Made by a program: the position numbers and the translations under genes
Assembly: GCA_938001995.1 (NCBI GenBank)
Contig: CALLAV010000020.1
Coordinates: forward strand, 1-9,556
Direction: 5' to 3'
DNA: 9,556 nucleotides
DNA from: an uncultured Amylibacter sp.
GTDB lineage: Bacteria > Pseudomonadota > Alphaproteobacteria > Rhodobacterales > Rhodobacteraceae
Shown: positions 1 through 5,757 of the stretch, piece after piece
Numbering within the stretch: position 1 is the first letter of the stretch
How the letters are laid out: each line of letters opens with the position of its first letter
The notes under the pieces: generated by a model
Databases searched by the model: none
Told to the model about the DNA's origin: nothing
Seen by the model: the letters and a program-made list of their open reading frames with translations, nothing else

Positions 1-162
1 GTATCGTCTTTTGGCATGGGCGACCGCGTGTTTCATCAGAAGTTCGGCTATGGCGCGGTGATCGGGATTGAGGGCGACAAGCTGGAAATCTCATTCGACA
101 AAGCGGGCGTGAAGAAAGTCGTGGCGAGTTATGTAACTGCGCCTGACGATGAACCGTTTTAG
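1..162 (+). CDS. uvrD: UvrD-like DNA helicase, C-terminal fragment (5' end outside window)
   Basis: The reading frame is open from the first base and encodes 53 residues before a TAG stop. The visible part contains GDRVFHQKFGYGAV, then GIEGDKLEISFDKAG and KKVVASYV. This is the small Tudor-like fold at the extreme C-terminus of UvrD/PcrA superfamily 1 helicases, which in that family contacts RNA polymerase or partner proteins. The helicase motor domains lie outside the window, so the assignment rests on the tail alone. UvrD unwinds DNA in nucleotide excision and mismatch repair. The last four bases overlap the stop region of the convergent M50 protease gene, so the two transcripts must share 3' sequence. 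No separate terminator hairpin is visible at the junction. UvrD is more likely than PcrA or Rep because this is a Gram-negative alphaproteobacterial background. Confidence 0.85.
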   Translation, partial: VSSFGMGDRVFHQKFGYGAVIGIEGDKLEISFDKAGVKKVVASYVTAPDDEPF

Positions 163-821
163 GTTATCCCACCCTTAAACATTTGCCAGTGGGTGCGGAT
201 GGAGGGCATGAACAACAACAAAAAGCCCAAGAAATAGAAGCAGGCGAGCATGGCTGGGATCCAAAGGATCGCAAAGATGAGGCCAACAAACCCTGCAATC
301 TTAATGGCTTGACTGCGATCAAACCAGCGTCGCACTGTTAGGAAAAACAGTTTACCACCATCAAGCGGCTGCACGGGGATCATGTTCAAGCAGAACAAGA
401 AAATGTTAATATCAGCAAACCAATACAGGTATTTTGCGGCTGGGTAGGCACTACTCTCGAGAACATAGGGATAAGCCAGCGACGACATTGCCCAAAGCGC
501 GAGATTCACGATTGGGCCCATGGCGACAACAAATTCCTCCTCTGCGCGGGGCAAGGCGCGAAATCCCTCGCAAAAGCCACCGCCGCCGTAAATCATCACC
601 CGTTTCACGCCATGTCCTTGCACGATGGTGCCCCAGGCATGACCAAATTCATGTAGGAAAATCGCAAGCAAGATCAGCAAAAAGTAGATGATGCTGTCAA
701 GATTGATGCCGTTAAACGGCTGAATGAAGATGAACGCCAGAATGATCAGCGATGCGCCGATTTCCACAGGCACGCCAAAGGGACCACGAAAGGTAAAGAT
801 GGGGGTATCGTTGGTGAACAC
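159..821 (-). CDS. Site-2 protease family (M50) intramembrane metalloprotease
   Basis: The product is a 220-residue polytopic inner-membrane protein of the M50 family, which cleaves substrates inside the membrane using zinc. The zinc motif HEFGH lies at residues 57-61 inside a hydrophobic segment. The second conserved element, a GPxxN pattern, is at about 102-106, and the LDGG motif supplying the third zinc ligand (Asp154) is at about 153-156. Hydrophobic segments fall near 20-37, 44-62, 95-118, 130-150 and 174-205. It has no PDZ or CBS domain, so it belongs to the short SpoIVFB-like group rather than RseP. The start is a GTG at 819-821 preceded only by a weak AGG; no nearby in-frame ATG fits, and the N-terminus PIFTFRGPFGVPVEIG looks complete for the group. 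Its substrate is unknown. It stands alone, convergent with uvrD. Confidence 0.88.
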   Translation of the reverse strand: MFTNDTPIFTFRGPFGVPVEIGASLIILAFIFIQPFNGINLDSIIYFLLILLAIFLHEFGHAWGTIVQGHGVKRVMIYGGGGFCEGFRALPRAEEEFVVAMGPIVNLALWAMSSLAYPYVLESSAYPAAKYLYWFADINIFLFCLNMIPVQPLDGGKLFFLTVRRWFDRSQAIKIAGFVGLIFAILWIPAMLACFYFLGFLLLFMPSIRTHWQMFKGGIT

Positions 822-839
822 GGTGAAATTGCCTGCAAA

Positions 840-869
840 TTTGTATCGTTTTGCCCAAGGTTAAGGCAA
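840..869 (-). promoter_or_regulatory. Candidate promoter of the M50 protease gene
   Basis: On the minus strand TTGCCT (864-869) and TACAAA (840-845) are separated by 18 nt, about 20 nt upstream of the GTG start. The -35 element overlaps a small inverted repeat, TTGCC then GGCAA, at about 851-869. This is a pattern match only, and such matches are weak evidence in alphaproteobacteria. Confidence 0.22.
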
Positions 870-930
870 TATTTCTGGCTGCGCTACGCACCGCCTTCAA
901 AAACGCATTCTGTGTGATGAATGGGTCGCA

Positions 931-967
931 AACAAAAGGGCACCGCGCTTGTAACGCGATGCCCTTT
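931..967 (-). terminator. Rho-independent terminator of the DUF1127 gene
   Basis: Bases 935-942 pair perfectly with 960-967 (AAAGGGCA with TGCCCTTT). One mismatch follows, then an inner CGCG/CGCG stem (944-947 with 955-958) and a 7-nt loop. Read on the minus strand, the stem runs into a U-rich tract of the form UUUUGUUU. It begins about 22 nt downstream of the DUF1127 stop codon. Confidence 0.8.
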
Positions 968-988
968 GGGGTTGCCAGCAGAAAAGGC

Positions 989-1201
989 TTAGACGCCGTA
1001 TACGGCTTCCATTGCAACAGATTTGATTGTGCCGCGTGTCAGGCCAAGGTCTTCAAGTTCTTTGAAAGACAGCTTGTTAAGTTCGCTGATTGTTTTGCGG
1101 TATTGACGGTATTGCACGATGGCTTCGATCATACCGGATACGGATGAAGACAGACCACCGAGCAGCGATGTGGATGAGGTGTTTGTAGCAAAAGTAGACA
1201 T
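989..1201 (-). CDS. DUF1127 (YjiS-like) small protein
   Basis: The product is a 70-residue protein. Its C-terminal half has the DUF1127 pattern: an aromatic/basic run YRQYRKTISELN, then LSFKELEDLGLTRG and an isoleucine-containing end (about residues 31-63). The N-terminal 30 residues are Ser/Thr-rich and poorly conserved in such proteins. The ATG at 1199-1201 is chosen over a longer frame beginning at 1282 because GACGAGAAA gives a reasonable ribosome binding site directly upstream and the domain is complete. In Rhodobacter and Agrobacterium, short DUF1127 proteins have been connected to stress responses, RNA turnover and small-RNA loci. Here the gene lies about 135 nt downstream of an anti-SD hairpin RNA on the same strand. 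It has its own terminator. Its molecular activity cannot be read from the sequence, though the basic helical segment would suit RNA binding. Confidence 0.85.
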   Translation of the reverse strand: MSTFATNTSSTSLLGGLSSSVSGMIEAIVQYRQYRKTISELNKLSFKELEDLGLTRGTIKSVAMEAVYGV

Positions 1202-1230
1202 TTTCTCGTCTTTCGTCTTTGTTTCGATTT

Positions 1231-1245
1231 CTATCCCTGAGATAG
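1231..1245 (-). promoter_or_regulatory. Small inverted repeat in the DUF1127 leader
   Basis: CTATC and GATAG flank a 5-nt centre, 30-44 nt upstream of the DUF1127 start codon. It could be a weak leader hairpin or an operator half-site pair. No convincing sigma-70-type promoter was found nearby; a TTGACG lies at 1277-1282 (minus strand) but has no good -10 at the usual distance. This would fit an alternative sigma factor such as an RpoH type, but that is inference. Confidence 0.2.
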
Positions 1246-1336
1246 GCGATCCAACGGCAGAGAGTAGGGTGGAAATCGTCAAAACCGTTATGCACTAGAC
1301 GCATGGATAGGCATTTTGAATCAAAGGCTTGCGCAT

Positions 1337-1372
1337 AAAAAAACGACGGTGCGAGGGAGGCGCACCGTCGTT
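1337..1372 (-). terminator. Strong rho-independent terminator ending the small RNA / tup operon
   Basis: A perfect 12-bp G+C-rich stem (1342-1353 with 1361-1372), a 7-nt loop and a run of seven U residues on the minus strand. It is the only strong terminator found downstream of tupA, so it may end both the sRNA and tup read-through. It also isolates the DUF1127 gene from upstream transcription. Confidence 0.85.
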
Positions 1373-1413
1373 AAAATTAGGATCGTGTCAACAGGGAGGA
1401 AAAGCACGATCCT
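1337..1413 (-). ncRNA. Twin-hairpin small RNA with anti-Shine-Dalgarno loops (cuckoo/CcsR-like)
   Basis: Read on the minus strand from 1413, the element begins with a perfect 9-bp stem (1405-1413 with 1379-1387, AGGATCGTG/CACGATCCT). Its 17-nt loop contains CCTCCCT. A 6-nt AATTTT linker follows. A perfect 12-bp stem (1361-1372 with 1342-1353) then closes a 7-nt loop that is exactly CCTCCCT, and seven U residues follow. So two stems with unrelated sequences present the same seven-base loop, complementary to the AGGAGG class of ribosome binding sites. I know this architecture from the 'cuckoo' RNAs of alphaproteobacteria, including CcsR1-4 of Rhodobacter sphaeroides, which are cotranscribed with a DUF1127 gene. 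The DUF1127 gene downstream on the same strand strengthens the match. The 5' end is not certain. The element could be an independent transcript or be processed from the 3' UTR of tupA, which ends 184 nt upstream. Confidence 0.62.
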
Positions 1414-1453
1414 GTATTTCAGCCAAATAGGCCGTCTGCTTGGGCATATGGTC

Positions 1454-1495
1454 TGGACAGCCCGCTTTCGCGGAAGGGGAGGAACTGCTTGTCCA
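1454..1495 (-). ncRNA. Possible third anti-SD domain at the 5' side of the small RNA
   Basis: On the minus strand, TGGACA (1490-1495) pairs with TGTCCA (1454-1459). Between them is an unpaired CCTCCCC (1476-1482) followed by a mini-hairpin CCGC-GAAA-GCGG (1462-1473) with a GNRA tetraloop. This gives a third C-rich anti-SD motif in line with the two hairpin loops downstream. A candidate promoter ends just upstream. If it belongs to the transcript, the RNA would be about 155-160 nt long. The pairing is short and could be fortuitous. Confidence 0.35.
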
Positions 1496-1496
1496 C

Positions 1497-1525
1497 AGTA
1501 TGCCGAAGCGTTGAGACTAATTTAA
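1497..1525 (-). promoter_or_regulatory. Candidate promoter of the small RNA
   Basis: TTAAAT (1520-1525) and CATACT (1497-1502) on the minus strand are separated by 17 nt. They would place transcription initiation near 1490-1495, at the start of the first anti-SD domain. The hexamers match consensus at 3 and 4 of 6 positions, so this is weak on its own; its position is what makes it worth listing. Confidence 0.25.
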
Positions 1526-1596
1526 GCCGCAGTGCAGCATTGGAGTAGTTAGGAAAATTGCAATTCCGATATGCAGTTTTTGCATAGCTTTGAAAG

Positions 1597-2439
1597 TTAT
1601 TTTTGGATGGCGTCGGACGGGCAAAAGGCTTGGCTGTCTTGTTCGGGCTGTGCGTTAGGACAGAAAAGTTGTTTATTTTCAACACGAAAATCCGAGATGG
1701 CCTGTTGCCCTTTGGGTGAGGTCATCCAGTCCGCGAAACGGCGGGCAGAGGTGACATCCACATGGGGGTGTTTGGCCGGGTTCACCAGAATAAGGCCGTA
1801 CGGGTTGCGCAAGACCGGTTCCCCTTGAAACAGAATCGTTAGGTTCTGACGGTTGCCAAACGACAGCCATGTTCCGCGATCCGACATCAAATATGCGTCT
1901 GTCGCGGCTGCCATGTTCAGTGCAGCGCCCATACCAGCACCGATTTCACGATACCACGCGCCTGCGGGGGAAAGGGTCGCTGTGGCCCATAATTCGCGTT
2001 CTTTCTTGTGTGTGCCGCTGTCGTCCCCCCGAGAGATAAACAGCGTCTTTGCGTTCGCCACGGCTGTTAAGGCCTCGGACGTGTTAGAGGCTGCCCTCAC
2101 GCCAGCAGGGTCATCTTTGGGGCCAATAATGACGTAGTCGTTGTACATCACATCACGCCGCTCGATGCCGAACCCTTCGCTGACAAAGGCATCTTCGGAC
2201 GGGCGGTGATGCACCAATAGTGCGTCTGCATCTCCGTTTTCCGCGATCTTGATTGCTTGCCCTGTGCCAACGGCGACCACGTTTACTGTGATGCCTGTTT
2301 CGGCCTTAAACAGCGGTAACACATGATCGTACAGCCCAGAGTTTTGCGTCGAAGTGGTGCTCGCAAGCGTGATCGATTTGTCCGCGCTTGCTATTGTGGC
2401 GCTCAATAGGGCTGCGATCAGCAGGGTGAGGGTCTTCAT
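1597..2439 (-). CDS. tupA: Tungstate ABC transporter, periplasmic substrate-binding protein
   Basis: This is a 280-residue exported binding protein with a signal peptide at about 1-19 (hydrophobic core LLIAALLSATIASA, cleavage likely after Ala19). Oxyanion-binding signatures are visible: TTSTQNSGL (28-36), TGQAIK (59-64), VHHRP (76-80), SRGDDSGTH (136-144) and MSDRGTW (185-191). This set is typical of TupA tungstate-binding proteins rather than ModA or PstS. The protein captures tungstate in the periplasm and hands it to TupB, supplying tungsto-enzymes such as some formate dehydrogenases. The start ATG overlaps the tupC stop in ATGA, with AAGG about 9 nt upstream. Unusually, the C-terminus carries two cysteines (Cys260 in LFCPN and Cys273), which could form a disulfide. 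The gene is last in the operon although the usual order is tupABC. Confidence 0.92.
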   Translation of the reverse strand: MKTLTLLIAALLSATIASADKSITLASTTSTQNSGLYDHVLPLFKAETGITVNVVAVGTGQAIKIAENGDADALLVHHRPSEDAFVSEGFGIERRDVMYNDYVIIGPKDDPAGVRAASNTSEALTAVANAKTLFISRGDDSGTHKKERELWATATLSPAGAWYREIGAGMGAALNMAAATDAYLMSDRGTWLSFGNRQNLTILFQGEPVLRNPYGLILVNPAKHPHVDVTSARRFADWMTSPKGQQAISDFRVENKQLFCPNAQPEQDSQAFCPSDAIQK

Positions 2440-3137
2440 AACAGTTGGCCTTGCAGGAATTGATGGGCTTCGCTGCTTTTTGGCTGGGAAAAGAAGTCGG
2501 GTGCAAGGGCGTTTTCGCGCAAGTGACCGTTCGTGAAGAACAAAACGCGGGATGCCATGCGGCGGGTTTGCACAAGGTCGTGGTGGGCCATCAGGATCGG
2601 AGTGGTCTGCGCGACTTCGGATATGATCGCCTCCATTGCAGAGGATGCGGCAGGGTCAAGGCCTGCGAAAGGCTCATCGAGCAGAAGGACCTCGGGGTCC
2701 GTGACGAGGGCGCGGGCGAGGTTCATGCGGCGCAACTCGCCACCAGACAGCGTTGCCGCAGGGGTTTTGGCACGGTCGGTAAGGCGCGCACGTTCCAGCG
2801 CTGCGTCGATCTTGGCGGAGCGTTCCGCGCTTGGCACGCTGTGTGATCGGAGGGCGAAATCGATGTTGGCATAAACAGTGCGTCGCAAAACGACAGGTGT
2901 TTGTAGCATATAACCACGTGTTGCGCGGTTGCTGCTGGCGGGATCGCCTGACCACAACACAGTGCCCGTATTCGGTGCAATCGTGCCATGGCACAAAGCA
3001 AGAAACAAAGACTTCCCAGCGCCGTTGGGGCCAAGGATCGCGATGATGCCAGTCAGCGAAAGGTCCAGCGTAATGGGACCAAGAAGTGTATCGCTGGCAA
3101 CAGCGACCTCGGCTTGATGAATGGAAAGCTGCGTCAT
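2436..3137 (-). CDS. tupC: Tungstate ABC transporter, ATP-binding protein
   Basis: The 233-residue ATPase has all the core ABC elements: Walker A GPNGAGKS (36-43), Q-loop glutamine near 79, signature LSGGE (130-134), Walker B VLLLDEP (150-156), D-loop GLD (159-161) and the switch histidine in AHHD (185-186). It lacks the C-terminal TOBE regulatory domain found in ModC, which fits a TupC-type ATPase of about 230 residues. It powers tungstate import through TupB at the cytoplasmic face of the inner membrane. It overlaps both neighbours by 4 nt (ATGA at 3134-3137 and at 2436-2439), implying translational coupling and balanced production of the transporter subunits. The ribosome binding site lies inside tupB and is poor, which also points to coupling. 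Specificity for tungstate comes from the neighbouring tupA and tupB. Confidence 0.9.
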   Translation of the reverse strand: MTQLSIHQAEVAVASDTLLGPITLDLSLTGIIAILGPNGAGKSLFLALCHGTIAPNTGTVLWSGDPASSNRATRGYMLQTPVVLRRTVYANIDFALRSHSVPSAERSAKIDAALERARLTDRAKTPAATLSGGELRRMNLARALVTDPEVLLLDEPFAGLDPAASSAMEAIISEVAQTTPILMAHHDLVQTRRMASRVLFFTNGHLRENALAPDFFSQPKSSEAHQFLQGQLL

Positions 3138-3835
3138 GCGCGGACCATTTGGTATTTCTCACCCATGCGCGCGATGGTGTGGGTCAACAGGTTCACAGAA
3201 AACGCGATGACCAACAGAACAATACCAAGGGCGAGCGCCAGTTGCAGGTTCCCTTTAGAGGTTTCAAGCGCAATTGTCGTGGTCATCACGCGGGTGAGAC
3301 CGTTGATATTGCCCCCCACGATGATCACCGCCCCCACCTCGGCGAGTGCACGCCCAAAGCCTGCCAGTATGGCAACCGAGACCGCAAAACGGGCGTCCCA
3401 AATGATGGTGCGAATGCGCAAGCCACGGGGCGTGTCGAGCGCGTTGAACAGGCTGATGTATTCGCGGTTCAGGGGTTGAACGGCTTGGTGGGTCAGTGAC
3501 AGGATAATCGGAAAGATCAGGATGGTCTGCGCGATGATCATGGCTGTAGGTGTGAACAGCAAGCCCAGATCGCCGAGCGGACCTGATCGGGACAACAAAA
3601 GGTAAACGGCGAGGCCAACCACGACGGGCGGTAGGGCCATGAAGGCGCTGGAAATGACCAGCAACAATCGCCGTCCCGGGAATTGCAAAATGGCCAGCGC
3701 AGCGCCTGCGGGAATTGCAAACAGCGCTGCAATCAGGGTCGCCGAAAGGCTGACGCGCAGCGACAGGGCGATGATGGTCATAAGGTCGGCGTCCCCTGAC
3801 AGGATCAGACCGATGGCAGTTGTGAAGATTTCCAT
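3134..3835 (-). CDS. tupB: Tungstate ABC transporter, permease
   Basis: The 233-residue inner-membrane permease has about five hydrophobic segments (near 18-50, 57-82, 92-113, 150-176 and 197-220). It has a permease EAA-like cytoplasmic loop with the sequence GRALAEVGAVIIVGGNI at 161-177, which is characteristic of TupB. The start chosen is the ATG at 3833-3835 (MEIFTTAIG), preceded by GAGGG about 7 nt upstream. The frame stays open to 3997, but that extension is Arg/Cys-rich, crosses the divergent mrp start and is unlike the family, so it was dropped. It is first in the operon and its stop overlaps the tupC start. The 108-bp gap to the divergent mrp gene must hold the operon promoter. I see no clear ModE- or TunR-type operator there, only a repeated GAGCGC around 3903-3918. 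Confidence 0.9.
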   Translation of the reverse strand: MEIFTTAIGLILSGDADLMTIIALSLRVSLSATLIAALFAIPAGAALAILQFPGRRLLLVISSAFMALPPVVVGLAVYLLLSRSGPLGDLGLLFTPTAMIIAQTILIFPIILSLTHQAVQPLNREYISLFNALDTPRGLRIRTIIWDARFAVSVAILAGFGRALAEVGAVIIVGGNINGLTRVMTTTIALETSKGNLQLALALGIVLLVIAFSVNLLTHTIARMGEKYQMVRA

Positions 3836-3943
3836 GGGTTTTCCCTCGCCTTGCGGCGCTTCGCCTCTTGCCCTTTTGCGCGTGATCGACAAGTTAAGGC
3901 CTGAGCGCGGTAGAGCGCAACCTCGGATCAAGGAAATCGTCAC

Positions 3944-5014
3944 ATGGCCGTCACACAAACAGATGTATTGGCAGCGTTGAAGGTGCTGAAACTGCAAGAC
4001 GGCCGCGATGTGGTGGAGGCGGATTTTGTTCGCGCGTTAAACATCGAAGGCGGCGCCGTGCGCTTTGTGCTGGAGGTGCCACCAGAGTTGGGGGCGAGCA
4101 TGGAACCTGTGCGCCAGGCCGCAGAACAAATCGTTGGCCGCATGGACGGTGTGGACAGTGCATCGGTTTTGCTAACGGCCCATGGCCCTGCGCCCAAAGC
4201 ACCCGAGCCACCGCAGTTGAAAATCGGCGGACACCCGAAGCCAAGCGCGGATCAAGCGCCCGTTGCAGGCGTAGATCGCATTTTGGCGATTGCCTCTGGG
4301 AAGGGTGGCGTTGGGAAATCTACAGTCTCTTCCAACCTCGCGGTGGCTTTGGCCAAGCAAGGGCGACGTGTGGGTCTGCTCGATGCGGATATCTACGGGC
4401 CGAGCCAGCCGCGTATGATGGGGGTGAGCAAACGGCCTTCTTCACCAGATGGGAAGACTATTATTCCGCTGCAGGCCCACGGCGTGACGATGATGTCCAT
4501 TGGCTTGATGCTGGAAGAGGATCAGGCGGTGGTTTGGCGCGGACCAATGTTGATGGGTGCACTGCAACAGATGCTGGGGCAGGTGGAGTGGGGCGAATTG
4601 GACGTTCTGATCGTCGATCTGCCACCAGGAACAGGCGATGTGCAACTGACCTTGGCGCAAAAGGCCAAAGTGACAGGCGCGATTGTGGTCTCTACGCCGC
4701 AAGATGTGGCGTTGATTGATGCGCGCAAAGCGCTGAACATGTTTGAAAAGACCAAGACGCCAGTGCTGGGCATGATCGAGAATATGTCGACGTATATTTG
4801 CCCAAAATGCGGCCACGAGGCGCATTTGTTTGGGCATGGAGGCGCAAAAGATGAGGCCGAAAGGCTCGGCTTGCCATTTCTTGGGGCGATTCCCTTAGAG
4901 TTGGATATCAGGCTGGCAGGGGATTCTGGCACACCGATTGCCGCCACAGACAGCCCGATTGCCGAAGCTTATGCAGATATTGCGCGCCGTTTGGTAGGTG
5001 GTGGACTGGCGTAA
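3944..5014 (+). CDS. apbC: Mrp/ApbC family iron-sulfur cluster carrier ATPase
   Basis: The 356-residue protein begins with a MIP18/DUF59-like domain (about 1-80). A low-complexity Ala/Pro-rich linker (82-107) and a ParA/MinD-type P-loop domain follow. The nucleotide site shows SGKGGVGKS (118-126, the deviant Walker A), DADIYGPS (147-154), VDLPPGTGD (224-232) and [10 protein letters not shown] (251-260). The Cys286-x-x-Cys289 pair (CPKC) is the one that bridges a labile Fe-S cluster between two subunits in this family. It acts in the cytoplasm, holding and delivering Fe-S clusters to apo-enzymes. AAGGAAA precedes the ATG at a good distance. It is divergent from tupBCA, with no evident functional tie beyond metalloenzyme maturation. 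No good terminator lies in the 16-nt gap to the convergent gene; only a small TTTCGAAA palindrome and a T tract are present. Confidence 0.93.
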   Translation: MAVTQTDVLAALKVLKLQDGRDVVEADFVRALNIEGGAVRFVLEVPPELGASMEPVRQAAEQIVGRMDGVDSASVLLTAHGPAPKAPEPPQLKIGGHPKPSADQAPVAGVDRILAIASGKGGVGKSTVSSNLAVALAKQGRRVGLLDADIYGPSQPRMMGVSKRPSSPDGKTIIPLQAHGVTMMSIGLMLEEDQAVVWRGPMLMGALQQMLGQVEWGELDVLIVDLPPGTGDVQLTLAQKAKVTGAIVVSTPQDVALIDARKALNMFEKTKTPVLGMIENMSTYICPKCGHEAHLFGHGGAKDEAERLGLPFLGAIPLELDIRLAGDSGTPIAATDSPIAEAYADIARRLVGGGLA

Positions 5015-5030
5015 TTGTTTTCGAAAGCAC

Positions 5031-5414
5031 TTATTTTTTCTTGAACTCACAAATCGGCGTACCGACCTCGTCGCGGTAGCAGGCGCGGTACATACCATCC
5101 AGCGGTCCGATTGGAACATTGAGGCTGATTTTCTGCCCAGCTTTTGCTAGATGCTGGCAGGGGTAAACATCTTTTTTGGCTGAAAAACAGGCATGCTCTT
5201 TGAAATCGGGATTGCCGATCCGCATTTCCAATACGACATCATCAACGCAGGTGTTTTCGAAGGATAATGTTCCTGTTTGGGTATTTTGAGGCACCAAACA
5301 CTGAACCTGTGAAGATGCAGTTTGTGGATAAGCGATGACTCCAAAGATAACCAAAAAGCTCCATGTGAAGTGGGTTGTTTTGGATGTGAAGAAGGTTTCT
5401 GCTTCGAATTTCAT
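5031..5414 (-). CDS. Hypothetical exported six-cysteine protein
   Basis: I do not recognise this family. The 127-residue product has an N-terminal stretch of about 16 mixed-charge residues, a hydrophobic segment at about 17-29 (FTWSFLVIFGVIAY) and a small-residue region PQTASSQ that would suit signal-peptidase cleavage. The mature part would hold six cysteines (39, 56, 76, 86, 112 and 122), an even number consistent with three disulfides in the periplasm, and it ends in FKKK. The ATG at 5412-5414 is preferred over a TTG at 5457-5459 in the same frame. The reasons are that ACAGG lies upstream of the ATG and a candidate promoter would start transcription almost at the TTG. Base composition is visibly more AT-rich than the flanking apbC gene, which may mean a recent arrival. 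It is convergent with apbC and has no obvious terminator of its own. Confidence 0.65.
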   Translation of the reverse strand: MKFEAETFFTSKTTHFTWSFLVIFGVIAYPQTASSQVQCLVPQNTQTGTLSFENTCVDDVVLEMRIGNPDFKEHACFSAKKDVYPCQHLAKAGQKISLNVPIGPLDGMYRACYRDEVGTPICEFKKK

Positions 5415-5590
5415 TTTTTGGGCCTGTTCTTTAGATGACTGCAAATCCACGTATTCCAACTGTAATGATTGTAGTGTTTGAAATGGAAGCCCAATTGTAA
5501 ATCGCCAGAGATGTCATCTTGGTAGTATTTTCCGCGTTCAAAAGTACGTTTGAGAACCGAATCGATGGTTGGGAGAGCCGACCTGACGCC

Positions 5591-5622
5591 GCGATTTGTT
5601 TAAACAATTGACTATCAATCGC
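5591..5622. repeat. Nested palindrome cluster
   Basis: Three symmetric elements overlap here. TTGTTTAAACAA (5596-5607) is a perfect 12-bp palindrome. ATTGA-CTA-TCAAT (5607-5619) is a second, with a 3-nt centre. The whole block is flanked by GCGATT (5591-5596) and AATCGC (5617-5622). It sits about 70-80 nt upstream of the rpmG -35 box and could be a binding site for a dimeric regulator. No known operator consensus is matched. Confidence 0.35.
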
Positions 5623-5673
5623 TTATCAAAGGATGAATTCTGTCAGAGCGTGCGGGGATTGCCCAAAGTTGGG

Positions 5674-5701
5674 TTGACAGGTGGGCTGGGTGTTGTAGAA
5701 G
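5674..5701 (+). promoter_or_regulatory. Promoter of rpmG
   Basis: A perfect -35 TTGACA (5674-5679) is followed after 16 nt by TAGAAG (5696-5701), 4 of 6 matches to the -10 consensus. Initiation would fall near 5708, leaving a leader of about 50 nt before the rpmG ATG. A strong housekeeping-type -35 suits a ribosomal protein gene. Confidence 0.5.
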
Positions 5702-5757
5702 GCGAATTCGAGATTTCGCAGCGCCGCATTTAACGCTGCCTGCACAGGAGACATGAC

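Larger units (their letters stand above)
5415..5757. other. Structured intergenic region between the six-Cys gene and rpmG
   Basis: No gene is supported in this gap of about 340 bases. It contains a candidate promoter for the minus-strand gene: GCCCAA at 5489-5494 and ATTGTA at 5468-5473, read on the minus strand as TTGGGC-15 nt-TACAAT. It also holds a cluster of palindromes at 5591-5622 and the rpmG promoter and ribosome binding site at the right end. The rest, about 5500-5590 and 5625-5670, shows no coding or RNA signal I can defend. Confidence 0.5.

Noticed and set aside
1202..1282. Longer DUF1127 protein starting at 1282
   Set aside because: The domain is complete from the ATG at 1201, which has a GAG-type ribosome binding site; the extra residues look like untranslated leader.
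1316..1525. 69-codon plus-strand frame across the small RNA region
   Set aside because: It reads straight through two perfect hairpins with identical loops, which explain the sequence better than a protein, and it lacks a ribosome binding site.
2445..3499. Several open frames on the plus strand and in other frames across tupC and tupB, some over 130 codons
   Set aside because: They run antisense to genes with intact ABC motifs and arise from G+C-rich codon structure; their translations are rich in Arg, Cys and Trp and resemble nothing.
3836..3997. Extension of tupB to an upstream start at 3997
   Set aside because: The added 54 residues are Arg/Cys-rich, not membrane-like, overlap the divergent apbC start and lack family resemblance; the internal ATG at 3835 has a good GAGGG.
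5415..5459. TTG start for the six-cysteine protein at 5459
   Set aside because: It would add an acidic/basic stretch before the signal segment, and the candidate promoter would start transcription almost at this codon; the ATG at 5414 is better placed.
5609..5624. FNR-type site near TTGACTATCAA
   Set aside because: The half-sites are three bases closer than the TTGAT-N4-ATCAA spacing needs, so it does not fit.
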